A stretch of 42,500 bases of DNA from Dictyostelium firmibasis (GCA_036169595.1 CM069769.1:2625001-2667500), one strand, 5' to 3'; shown: positions 24,805-38,349, counted from the stretch's first letter. Numbers and translations are program-made. The notes: a model not told the origin generated them from the letters alone.

Positions 24805-24982
24805 GGGGGCTTAGCATAGTGGTTTCACACTGAATAACACAGCCTCCATGGCATTGGTTCAAGTCTTGGTCATACCACGAATTAACGTGGTCACAGAAAA
24901 AAAATTTTAAAATAAAATAATTAATAAATAAAAACATGATTCGAACACATCCAATTGGATGAGGTTATTAAAAAAAAAAAAC
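24805..24982 (+). mobile_element. tRNA-derived SINE-like element, monomeric subtype (S3)
   Basis: The same head, hairpin, linker and tail as S2 with only a few differences, repeated 201 bp downstream. The flanks are tttattatca before and tttattacca after, again like a target duplication with one change. S2 and S3 could be two insertions at one favoured site or a tandem duplication. Confidence 0.65.
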
Positions 24983-24986
24983 TTTA

Positions 24987-25740
24987 TTACCAATTGCGAT
25001 TGATATTTTCCCCAATATGAATTTTGGTTGAATCGTGGTTAAAATCATTAATCATGTTACTCACAGGTGAAAATTTGATCGAATTCGGTATTGAATTCAT
25101 TAGTATCCTGTTCTTTGGCCTTGATATACCGAACTCAATCATTTTTGTTTCATGCTCTTTCATTGAATTGAGAGTTGTGTTGGATGATCTAAATGCTTCT
25201 TTTGCTTTGGTATACCTATTACTCATCGGTGTCGATTCATATTTATTTTGGCCCATAAGTCTAATCTTTTCACCTGTGAGTAACATGATTAATGATTTTG
25301 GAATGGTGATTTAAATTGAAGGAATTTCTCATCCTCTGATAATGAATCAATGAAAAACGAACTTTTTTGAAAATAATGAAATGTGAGTTTGAAGTCCATT
25401 ACCTTCTTCATTATTGTAACTATTGACTAAATAAGTTTTTAACTGATTAATAACCAATGATTGTCTATCAAATTTATCATCATTCTCAATAATTAATAGC
25501 TTGAATCCGTTCCTAGTAATTTTACCAGTTTTCTCATTCAAATATCTACCAACTACTAAACCATATTTTAAACAAATATTTTAAATTTACCACATTGCGT
25601 TAATGAATGTTTAATTGGTCCTGATTTTTTAGTTCTTATTTCAAATGATTTTGAATCAGAATGATTCATCACATAAATGGTTAATACCTGTTGTTGTAGT
25701 TGCTATATAATTATAACTATATTTCTTGCAATTTACAAAA
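24987..25740 (-). pseudogene. fragment of an unidentified protein gene, rearranged
   Basis: Minus-strand reading shows protein-like blocks in order: SKSFEIRTKKSGPIKHSLTQ, then VGRYLNEKTGKITRNGFKLL and LIIENDDKFDRQSLVINQLK, then DSLSEDEKFLQFKSP, then KAKEAFRSSNTTLNSMKEHE and SRPKNRILMNSIPNSIKFSP. The blocks are in different frames, no start is found, and a 33-bp inverted repeat sits among them, so this is debris. Composition is that of a normal Dictyostelium gene, not of the retroelements next door. The parent gene was not recognised. Confidence 0.5.
25043..25300. repeat. 33-bp inverted repeat flanking about 190 bp
   Basis: The arm at about 25045-25076 (aatcattaatcatgttactc, then acaggtgaaaa) is repeated perfectly in inverse orientation at about 25268-25300. 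The interior is readable on both strands, with MGQNKYESTPMSNRYTKAKE on the minus strand. It could be a local inverted duplication, an inverted internal segment, or a MITE-like unit; no clear target duplication was seen. Confidence 0.7.
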
Positions 25741-26149
25741 AAACTATGACATTAAAAATAATGTTTCATACTACAAAATTAAAAAACCTAAATAAATAAT
25801 AATTCAAAAACTTTTTTTTTTAATGTTATTTGGGGGTTTTTTTTTGTTTTTTTATAACAAAAAGGTGTCAAGTTTTTATTTTTTTTGGTGAAAAATGGGA
25901 TGATTTGTTTTTTTTTTAATTTTTTTTTTTTTCACATTTCATTTTATTTTTATATACACATATAATTTATTCAAAATGTTCAATAAATGATAATAAAAGC
26001 AGTGATAGTAATAAAAAAAGAAAAAATGAAAATGAAATCGAGTCATATGGTAGTTAAAAAAGTAAATCTGAAAAATTTTATCTAATAAGAAAATGAATTA
26101 TGGAAAAGCTAAAGTATTGCCGTGAAACCTAACACTACATATTAAAAAA
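25741..26149. other. AT-rich spacer
   Basis: T- and A-rich spacer between two pseudogene fragments. Nothing recognisable seen. Confidence 0.5.
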
Positions 26150-26575
26150 ATGGAAAAAATAAATAATGGAGGGGATATATTTCTTTTTAGAATATGGAGA
26201 AATATTGTTTTAAAAAATATTATTTTACAACAACTTTTTTATTTAAATAAAAATTTCAAAATAAAAATAGATAAAAAAGAACAATTATTAAATTCAAAAT
26301 TTAGAGATTATATAAAAAAATTATATTACTTTTCAAATGAAGATATTTTTAGGTGATATTCCATCAAATGTCGATTATCATTTGATGGTGATTTTAATCA
26401 AGTATTATCAGCAGGATCAAAATTAATTAAATATAACAATCAGTTATGATTAACGTTGAAAGATCATTTCGGAAAGTTCTCCATAATAAGTTTTTATTTA
26501 ATTATATAATTAAAATGATAATAACAACACCAATTATAAAAGATGATTATAGAAAAATTCAAAAATAGAAAATTT
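26150..26575 (+). pseudogene. relic of an FNIP-repeat / IWRN-type multigene family member
   Basis: An ATG at 26150 opens a 68-codon frame containing LFRIWRNIVLKNIILQQL, the kind of N-terminal signature that begins many Dictyostelium FNIP-repeat proteins. Just after the frame stops, another frame reads GDIPSNVDYHL and then FDGDFNQVLSAGSKLIKYN. That has the FNQxL spacing of an FNIP repeat unit, so the gene is frameshifted and truncated after about one repeat. A further block (VLHNKFLFNYIIKM, about 26460-26510) looks like the N-terminus of a second relative. Family assignment is from remembered motifs. Confidence 0.5.
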
Positions 26576-26739
26576 AAACAAATTAAATCATTTTAAAATT
26601 TATGATTGAAAAGAATCAATATCAATTATAAAATAAATATTAAGGAAGCAATAGAGGTAGAATAAGATATTATTTAATAAAATATATGATTAAAAAGTGA
26701 TAATTGAATTATATTATACATTGAATAATTTTGATTTAA

Positions 26740-26771
<32 letters not shown>

Positions 26772-27685
26772 ATCCAATTATCAATTATGAGTTATTTGAT
26801 GCTAACCAATTTACACTATTATTATTATTATTATTAATTATACAATAAAAAAAAAAACAAAAATAAAAAATTAAATAAATAAATAGGGAAATTAATAAAA
26901 AAATAAATATAGAAAATAAATAATTAACAACAGAATAAACAAAAAAGAAAAATAAATATAAAATAAAAATTAAAATAATCCAAAAAAGAAAATATGTTTT
27001 TTTAAAAGAATCAAACAACACATCCAATTTTCTTTTTTAAATTTTTTCAAAATTTTCATTCACCTCACATAAAAACATATACTACATATATTTATTACCT
27101 ATTTGTTAATTTTATTTAGTGTTTGTTTATTTTTTTAGGGATGTTTCAATAATCAACAAATTGCAAAAAAATGTTCAACATAATCACCTTCATTATTGAC
27201 TGGAAAGTCACAAAGTTTTAATGTATGGAATAATATTATTTAAAGTACATTGATACTCAACACAATACTTCACTGCGTATGGTTATTCTAGTTTTATTTG
27301 TAAGTTCTTTATATTTTAATATTATTAATTATCTATATGTAGTTATCGAGATTGTTAGGATAAAATAATGAGACTAGTAATAATAATTTAATAATAGAAT
27401 TAAAAAAATTAATAATACAAGTACTCGAAAAACCAAAAGAAACTAAAAAAAATAAAATAAAATATTATTAAATTTTCTTTTTTTCTTTCTTTCAAAAAAA
27501 AAAAAATGTTTATTTTATTTCATTTATGTTTTTATACTTTCTATTTTTATTTATTTTTTTATTATTTTTTTTATTATTAATGATTATTGTTTTCATGCAA
27601 TTGTTAAAGTTCAACTTTTTTTTTTTTTTTATTTTTTTTTTTTTTATTGTTAATGATTATTGTATGTTTTATAGTTCAACTAGTA
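26576..27685. other. AT-rich noncoding region
   Basis: Homopolymers, an (AT)n tract at about 26741-26768 and a (ATT)n tract near 26817. A short duplicated phrase (taatgattattgt ... gttcaact) occurs at about 27577-27616 and again at 27650-27681. At 27150-27235 short frames are open but no family is recognisable. No gene called. Confidence 0.5.
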
Positions 27686-27735
27686 ACTCACGCCACAGAT
27701 AAATGAGTTTATGTGATTCAGCTGAGGAACCACTT
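27686..27735 (-). repeat. degenerate SINE-head-like sequence
   Basis: On the minus strand it reads cgaagtggttcctcagctga then atcacat, matching the cgtagtggttctgcgctgaatcaca part of the dimeric SINE heads at 18173 and 18552. Too short and diverged to define ends. Confidence 0.35.
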
Positions 27736-28380
27736 CGTTTTTCTTTAATTATTTAACTCTCTGAGACGTCTGATAGTTGATCTAACAGTGGCACCAGACC
27801 ATCTAAAACTTTACGACAACCGTTACATTTCCAGATACCTCTGACAGCACCATATCAGGTACCTTATTTACCTACGACTCCGACTTTCTTTGTTCTTTTG
27901 GCCATTGTTTTTTTTTTTTTTAATATTATTGGGATTAGAATTTCTAATCACCATGTTTTTTTGTTGTTGTTTTTTTTTTTTTTTTTTTTTGGCCATTGTG
28001 TATCAAACTGTGAGAATTAAACGAACTTCACTTCGTTTAGGTGCGGCCAAGGCTGTGTTTGGGGAAAAAAAAAAAGTTTGTTCAGGTTCACATTATTATT
28101 TTACAATGGACGACTTTAAGTCGACTTTCCCCACTACCCATTGATGTGCCTCGCTCTGTCTGCTCTGTTGCCAGCCTGGACCTCTACTCGGTCATTATCA
28201 ACTTACTACTAACCCTTAGAGATCGGTAGTATGTCGACACCAACGTTAGAGTGGATCAACTGTATGCGTCGCTGATTCCATCATTCTTTAATAATGCTCC
28301 CATTCTCCCCTCTAATGCATCACTTGATTACAGATTGACGCAACCCAATCCTGCAATTGACTATATTCATAAAATCAATT
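27736..28380 (+). mobile_element. decayed retroelement coding fragment, family undetermined (fossil)
   Basis: This stretch is strikingly richer in G and C than its surroundings and reads as former coding sequence on the plus strand, in several blocks. Candidates are the DIRS-1 or LTR-retrotransposon (skipper/DGLT-A) groups known from this genome; I could not choose between them. It is broken and has no recognisable ends. A small SINE tail copy has inserted into it at 27908, so it is older than that insertion. Confidence 0.45.
27908..27988 (-). mobile_element. 5'-truncated SINE copy (tail only) with 10-bp target duplication
   Basis: On the minus strand: A run, caacaac, A run, catggtgattagaaattc, taatcccaataatatt, A run. 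This is the 3' tail of the element at 18467-18802 without its tRNA-like head. The direct repeat ttggccattg flanks it at 27898-27907 and 27989-27998. Truncation at the 5' end plus a target duplication is the signature of LINE-type target-primed reverse transcription. Confidence 0.75.
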
Positions 28381-28816
28381 TTGTGTCTTTTTTTATTGAA
28401 ATATAAAATTTTTATGGGATGAAGAACCCCCACCATTTTTACTTTTTCAAAATTTTCTAAATCAAAAAAAAATGGATGAAAAAAATAGATTTTTCCATAT
28501 TATTTAAATAAAATAACAAATCAAAATAATGATGAAACTTTTATTTTTTAAGGTTAATTCATTGTGGAATCAATGGTGATAAAAGTATACATTAATAGTA
28601 AATTGAATTAAAAAATAAAAAATAAATAATAAATAAATAAAAAAATTCTTTGTTTTCATTTTTCACCTTTTTTTTTTTTTTTTGTTTTTTTTTTTTTTTT
28701 TTATTTTTTTTAATTTTTTTTTTTTTTAATTTTTTTTTTTTTTTTTAATTTTTTTTTTATGAATTTACATAATTTATTGGACGATTTTTATTTCAAAACC
28801 ATATATATTACACAAA
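28381..28816. other. AT-rich spacer upstream of Mic10-like gene
   Basis: Oligo-T tracts of 10-20 nt from about 28670 to 28760 precede the ATG at 28817, a common Dictyostelium promoter texture. No other feature seen. Confidence 0.5.
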
Positions 28817-28926
28817 ATGTCAATCATTAATCAAAAGAGAATTCAACGTGAAAAGAATGTAGAAAATATTGTAAAAAAGACTTTAATTGGTCTCTTTGCA
28901 CCATTAGGTTTAATTTTAATTTGTAA

Positions 28927-28965
<39 letters not shown>

Positions 28966-29292
28966 AGATTCAAAATAGGGTGTATTAATTTTATTCCAAT
29001 CAAAAAAAAAAAAAAAAAAAAAATAAAAAAAAAAAAAGCAAGAAGTGGTAGTTTAATAAAATCATCAATGTTAATTGGTGGTGGTATTGGTTTTGGTATG
29101 GGTTATAATGAATCATATGGAAAATCATGTTGTAAATCATCATGCACTAAATCATCATGTTCTGAAAAGAAAGCATGTCCAGTAACTAATAATAATAATG
29201 ATAATAATGATAATAATAATAATAATAATAATACTACTTCTACCACAACACCAAAGGAATGTTGTTCAAAAACTGCTGAAAAAGAAAATTGA
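28817..29292 (+). CDS. Mic10-like MICOS subunit with Cys-rich tail
   Basis: Best model: exons 28817-28922 and 29039-29292, giving 119 residues. The acceptor is uncertain, as the A-rich intron offers other AGs (29041-42, 29044-45). The N-terminal Lys/Arg-rich helix is followed by a hydrophobic segment (TLIGLFAPLGLILI). A short basic loop (SRSGSLIKS) leads to a second segment MLIGGGIGFGMGYNES, whose GxGxGxGY matches the second transmembrane motif of Mic10. Mic10 shapes mitochondrial crista junctions by oligomerising through these glycine motifs. The tail after TM2, which should face the intermembrane space, is unusual: CCKSSCTKSSCSEKKAC, an Asn run, then ECCSK. Family call from the motif and topology. 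Confidence 0.7.
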
Positions 29293-29494
29293 AAAAAAAA
29301 AAAAATTTTGTAAAACATTATATATAATATCTAAAGTGATTTGAAAAAAAAAAAAAAAATTGAAAAACAAATAAAAAAAAAAATGAAAAAAATGGTTTAA
29401 AATAGTTTTTTTTTTAAACATTTATTTTATTTCTATTTTTATTAATATATATTATTATTATTGTTGTTTGGTTTTTTTTTTTTTTATAATTATT

Positions 29495-29543
<49 letters not shown>

Positions 29544-29545
<2 letters not shown>

Positions 29546-31957
29546 AATTAATTAAATCTTTTGAAATTAAAAAATGTAAAATTAAATCAGCTTTCTTTTT
29601 AACAGTTGTTGCATCAGGAGGTATTTGTGATAGTTGTGATTGAGGAGAAGGACGTAATAAAACAGTTGAAAAAATGATAGCCAATTGATCAGGTTTTAAA
29701 TCATTTTCTTTTTGATTGGAGAGAGTTTCAATTAGAAAAGAGATAAGATAGAAAAACACATTATAATTGACTGAAGGTAAATGTGAAACCAATGTTTTAC
29801 AAGATAAAGGTGAGGAAGAGGCATCCAATGCTTGTTGATACATATTAAAAGGAATTACTGGTTCTACCAATGATTCTAAGAATCGAATCAATGTTTCCGC
29901 CATTGAATGAATTGAAAAGTTTATAGAAGAGAATGGTTCTGCAGTATCTAAACAATCACGAATTGCCTCCATCTCTTTGGTTACACCACTCTTTATAAAT
30001 AATCCCTCCTCTTTGAGTCCATTGTAATAGATATAGTCGATTATTCTCCACAACTCTTTTGGAATTGAGAGTTTCTTTTGTTCTGGTGGTATTGGTATAT
30101 TATTTCGAATTGGATGTGGATATCTGACCAAATTCTCCAATGTATTACCGAAACAAGTTCTTTGGAAAACACCAGAGATCGAGATGAAATAGTCTTTACC
30201 ATTCTCTAAATGTAAAATTAAGATATCATCCATTGACTCACCACCGACATTGAACAAACCAGAAGTTAAATTATCGACATAGACCGTTAGATCGATTGTA
30301 ACCTTCTCCTTTGGTATCATCATACCAGCCAAAGGTGAGATCTTTAACCATGGTTTACAGAGAATGGCTTCGTCCAACTTTGGTATGAATTGGAAACGTG
30401 CAATCACTTGACCAATATTTTCGAAAACCAATTGTCTAGAGGTTGGTTGCATGAATTTAATGGTTTCAAAATCGACCATATTGGTGGATATATTTGCATC
30501 AGGCATACTATCATTCTCTTTTTTATCCAACTCTTTGACAATCTCTTGATAGATACGATTCTTTGAGTCAGGAATAACAACTTTAATCTTTATAACAAAT
30601 GATGCACTAACTGGACGATGATCCGATGAAATTAATTCCGCCCTCTTATAGGAGAGAATACCAACATTCTCTGCTTTCTTATGAGTTTTCCATAGGATAC
30701 GATCACACCATGCCGGTGTTCTCTTCTTCTCACTACTATCATACTCTTCTGTACCTGCATCATATTTATAGGTTGGTGCAAAACTAATTGGTGGCTCTTG
30801 AAATCCTTCAAATACTGCACCTGCTTTCATTTGTTGATTTAATTGATCCACTAAAAATAAATTATAAAAATCTTTTTTCTTTATTTTTTCTTTAACTTCA
30901 CCATCTGGTAATGGTATTCTATAATTTAAATCACCAATCCAAAATAATTGACTAAAAAAAAAAAAAAAAAAATTATAATTATTAATAATCAATAAAACAA
31001 AATAAAATAAAATAAAACTTACTCATGATCAAAAATATTTATAGTTGAATGATCAGATTCATTTATAAATTTAATATTTTTAGCAATATCTTTCATGTCT
31101 TGATTTCTTCGTAAAACATTATCCATATGAGCATTTAAATGAGAGTTTATAATACAAATGGTAGTATTATAAAAAGAGAATCTAATGGCAACACCACCTT
31201 TATTACCCATCATACCCATAATACCAACTGCTGCAATGTCGGATTGAACGTTTGCAATATGGGGTTTATGTTCTTTTTTAACATAGACACATAATAATAT
31301 ACCAACTAATTGTTTACTTAAAAGTTTTACATAATCTCCTTGTAATGTATTTAAAATGTGTTGTTCCCATGGTAACGATCTGGTAGTGTCACCCAATAAC
31401 AATGCTTCAGCCGTTAAATCCAACTCTTGGAATCCGATGGCATAAATATCGGGTTGTAATGACATTGAGGGATCTTTTAACCATGGATCTAATGGCTCTG
31501 ATGGTTTCTTACCATTAACATTCCATGTACCTAAAAATATACTCATACCTCGTTTCTCTGTAAACTCTGATTCTCTCTCTTTCAATTTATTGGTAATCCA
31601 TTGTGTATTGACATCAATGTATTGATGATGTTGTGAATTTGGTGGAAATGTTGTCTTTAATGAATTATGTTTAAGTCCATCTAATGATGCTTTAATTGTT
31701 TCATTTGATACTCCTCTATTATTATCCTCTTGTTGTTGTTGTTGATTTGGTGTTGCTGTGGTTGGTGTTGATTGATCACTAATTGATATTGTTCCAACTT
31801 GTAAATTATCAACTGATGTTGTTGTAGTTGTCGTTGTATTGCTTTGTGGCTCTACTACTACATTATTATTGATATTATTATTATTATTATTATTATCTGT
31901 ACTATTAACTAAAGTTGTAGTCTCTATATTATTTTCCATATTTTGGGTTTCATTCAT
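29544..31957 (-). CDS. Dd5P4: inositol polyphosphate 5-phosphatase with ASH and RhoGAP-like domains (OCRL homologue)
   Basis: Exons 31957-31023 and 30951-29544, joined across a 71-bp intron in the middle of the catalytic domain (FDHDQLFWIGDLNYR), giving 780 residues. The N-terminal 130 residues are Asn/Thr/Gln-rich. Catalytic motifs in order are FLGTWNVNGK, IGFQELDLT, GNKGGVAIRF, NSHLNAHMDN, WIGDLNYR, PAWCDRILW and SSDHRPV. A beta-rich ASH domain follows (about 480-600), then a RhoGAP-like domain (GLKEEGLFIKSG...). The catalytic Arg of true RhoGAPs (GIFRxSG) is replaced, as in OCRL, so that domain is probably a binding module. It removes the 5-phosphate of PI(4,5)P2/PIP3 at endocytic and contractile-vacuole membranes. 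Symbol from memory of the Dictyostelium protein. Confidence 0.92.
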
Positions 31958-32067
31958 TTTTTTTAAAAAATTTTATTCTAATTTATATACAATTACACTA
32001 TAATATGATTTTATTATACACACACATATATATATATATCTATATATACAAAATATTGTTTTTTTAA

Positions 32068-32105
<38 letters not shown>

Positions 32106-33090
32106 TAAATAGGGGAAAAAAATAATGAGGTATGAATTACATGCACCTACACACACAAATAAATTATAAAATACACAAATAATTTATGTAATTATATAAT
32201 AATATATAATAACAATAATTATAATGATAATAATATTAATAATCTCGGTTGATCTATAATTGTAGTTTTGTGTGGTTTTTAATATATTGCAAAAAAAAAA
32301 AAAAAAAACAAAAATAAAAAAAATGATAAAAAAAGATTTTTTTTTTTTTCAAAAAAAAATATAAAAAAAAAAATAAAAAAAAAAAATAAAATTTTTTTAT
32401 AAAACACACTGGTAAAGAGCTTTTTTAATTTATTTAATCAATAATTCATACCAATTAAACAAATATATTCAAGTTTTAATTTCAAATAAAAGGAAAAAAA
32501 AAAAAAAAAAAAAAAAATTAAATACAATTTACAAAATAAGTAAATAAAAAATAATGAATTAAATAATAAAATATTAATAATAAAAAAATCAAACCAAATT
32601 AAAAAAAAAAAAAAACAAAAAAAAAAATCTTGATCAAGAAATATCACAAATTAGTGGTGGTGTGAGATGGTGTGTTTGGCTTTATTATTATAATTTTTTT
32701 TTTTTTTGTTAATTTTTTTTTTTTTTTTTTGCCAATATTTTTTTTTTAAAATTATTTATTAAAAGAGATATTATGATCAAAAAAAATAAATAAAAAAAAT
32801 ATAAAAAAAATAAATAAATAAAAACAGAAATTCATACTTTTTTCATATTTCTTTGTTTAAAACATTCCATTATATGACCTGAAATGAACCCGCCTTTTTT
32901 TATTTTATTTTTTTTTTCAAATTTATTTTTGAGAGAAAATAATTTAAAAATTTTTTTTTTTTTTTCAATAAAAAATTTTGATACTTTGTGTTATTATAAA
33001 CAACGAAAAGAAAAAAAAATTTTAAAATTAAAAAATACATTCACCCATTATTACTAATAAAATTTTAAAAAAGGGTAGTAATAATCTAAA
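31958..33090. other. divergent promoter region of Dd5P4 and kif6
   Basis: 1.1 kb of AT-rich DNA with (AT)n tracts (32025-32105) and A/T runs. No gene recognised. One GT-rich patch at 32652-32680 stands out. Confidence 0.55.
32652..32680 (+). promoter_or_regulatory. candidate GT-rich regulatory element
   Basis: Reads gtggtggtgtgagatggtg followed by tgtttggct. It is the only G-rich stretch in the divergent promoter, about 410 bp before kif6 and 690 bp before Dd5P4. It resembles GT-rich G-boxes of developmentally regulated genes. Resemblance only. Confidence 0.3.
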
Positions 33091-36298
<3,208 letters not shown>

Positions 36299-36648
36299 AA
36301 ACATCCTATATGCACGCACATAAATATTTTTATCGATAAATATATTTATTTACTAGTAACTTGAAAAAAAAAAAAAAAAAAATCTTAATATCAAATTTAT
36401 TTTTTAATCATTTATAAAAAAAATTTTGATTAATAAAATTGGTAATAACTAACAAAATTACAATTATTGATCAATAATTTTAAATAAAATGTAAAAAAAA
36501 AAAAAAATTTAAAAAAAAAAAATTAAGATGATAATGTGGACCTCTTTAAACATTTAATATGACAAATTTAATATTACTTTTTTTTATTTTTATATTTTAT
36601 TTAAAATTATTAAATAAATATTTAGAAATTTTTTTTCTTTTATACATT
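36299..36648. other. short AT-rich spacer between kif6 and small minus-strand gene
   Basis: Shared 3' flank of two convergent genes. A and T runs only. Confidence 0.5.
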
Positions 36649-36925
36649 TTAATAATAACTTCCAAGAGAACAAGAATTTTTTTCATAATAAAATGAGACA
36701 TAAACCCATTTGTTTGAGGTGTATATTCTTGTGATTTTATTATCGGATTCATATATTTTTTTATTATTATTTTCATTATTAATAATTAAATTTTTTGATT
36801 TAAATAAATTTAATGAGTTATTTGAAATATTACCTAATTTAATAAAAAATTGAAATGTTAATTTTTTAATAAAAGTTAATTTTTTTATTTTTTTTTATTT
36901 TAAAATATTTACTAAAAATTGCCAT
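36649..36925 (-). CDS. small two-exon gene, 65 residues, reconstructed
   Basis: Exon 1 is 36925-36913 (ATGGCAATTTTTA, 13 nt). The intron is 36912-36834 (GTAAAT...AAATTAG, 79 nt). Exon 2 is 36833-36649, ending in TAA. The phases fit and give 65 residues, beginning MAIFSNISNNSLNLFKS and ending EKNSCSLGSYY. Exon 2 is protein-like in very AT-rich DNA: IYESDNKITRIYTSNKWVY has W, V and C codons that spacer rarely makes. A 13-nt first exon ending MxxF followed by a Ser/Asn-rich start is the layout I recall for the hssA/2C-type small developmental genes, but the body lacks their Gly-rich repeat. Function unknown. It is convergent with kif6. Confidence 0.5.
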
Positions 36926-38349
36926 ATTTTAATGTTAATATTTGTGAATTTATTTTTTTTTAAAAAAAGACTTTTATAATAAATAAACACTAAATAAATA
37001 ATGATGAAATAAAAAAAAAAAAAAGAATTCTATTTATAGTAGTTATTTTTTTTTTGTATAAATTTTTAAATTTTTAAAAAAAATATTTTAATTTTTTTTT
37101 TACAAAAAATGTAAGTTTATTTGAGTGTACACGTATAATAATATTGTTGTGATTAATTCATTGGATTTTATAATAAAATAAAAATAAGATTATTTCCTAT
37201 ATAAAAATAAATCTTTTTTTTTTAAAAAAAAAATCAAAGAATAAATGAATATATTAGTGTATGGCAACATTTAAAATTTTTTTTAATTTAATAATCTTTT
37301 TAATAATAATAAATCAAAATTGGTTGGTTGGTTGGTTAGTTAAATGATGTTGTTCTAATCAATGATAGAAAGTGGTAAAAAGTAAAAGAAAGCTAAAAAA
37401 ACATCGCATAAAGTAGTTAACCTTCATAATGATTTTTTATCAAAAACCCCTTTTATTGATTAAAAAAAAAAAAATAATCATTTAGTCATATTAATTAGTG
37501 GAAATTATAAAAAAAAACCCTTTAATAATTTATCTTTATGTTATTGTTAACTATTTTTTATATTTTGATTTTTTTATTTTGATTTTCACTTTTTATATAT
37601 AACCCTAATATTAATCATAATAAAAAAAAAAACATCAACAATAACAACAACAAAAACTTAATAATTTTTTTGATTTATATGTTTAAAAGTTTTTTTTATA
37701 TTCGGCAAATCTTTTAATTAATAAAACATTAATTGTGTGGTAGAGTTAGTTTTGTGTGTATTGTGTGGGATGTATAATTTTCTTTTTTTTTTTTTTTTTT
37801 TTTTTTTTTGTGTTTAGTATGTGTGGAGTCATTTTTATTTTTTTTTTTTTTTGATTTCATTTTACAATTTTCATATTTTTGAATAAAAATAAAATAATTT
37901 GCATCCTTAAAGTTTACTTTTTTAAATTAGATTGGATTGATCTAGATGACTAAAATGGATAAAAATAATAAAATAAATTAAAATTTATTATCAACTTATT
38001 TTATTTCTATTTATTCCTTTTATTTGAATTTTAATAAATAACGACCTAAAGTAGAAACTATTAAAACATCAATAATCTTAGGTATGCCAGTTTTATTATT
38101 AATTAATTCAAAATCGATTTAAAAAATTATTAATCTAGATTTTAAAAATTATTCATTGATAAATAGATTAAAAAAATAAAAAATTATAATTGTTGTTAAT
38201 TAATTTCTTGATTGAATCCCGATTCTTTTTATAAAAAAACAAAAGTTTATTTATATGATTAAAAATACAATTGAAAAAAAAAACTAAAAAAGTTTATTAT
38301 TTATTATTTGTTATTTATTATTATTATTTTATCATTACAAAATATTTTT
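36926..38349. other. AT-rich intergenic region between small gene and acrA 3' end
   Basis: Upstream of the small minus-strand gene and downstream of acrA. It contains a (TGGT)4 tract at 37321 and a GT-rich patch at about 37733-37771 (gtgtggtagag ... gtgtgtattgtgtggg) in otherwise homopolymeric AT DNA. No further gene or RNA recognised. Confidence 0.5.

Noticed and set aside
24719-24937. 72-codon minus-strand frame over the monomeric SINE copies
   Set aside because: It crosses poly-A runs and both SINE units and has no protein-like character.
26785-27027. 80-codon Phe/Ile-rich minus-strand frame
   Set aside because: Composition matches the AT spacer, and there is no support from motifs or splicing.
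32438-32647. 69-codon minus-strand frame in the Dd5P4-kif6 spacer
   Set aside because: It is almost entirely Phe/Leu/Ile/Tyr from T runs, with no other support.
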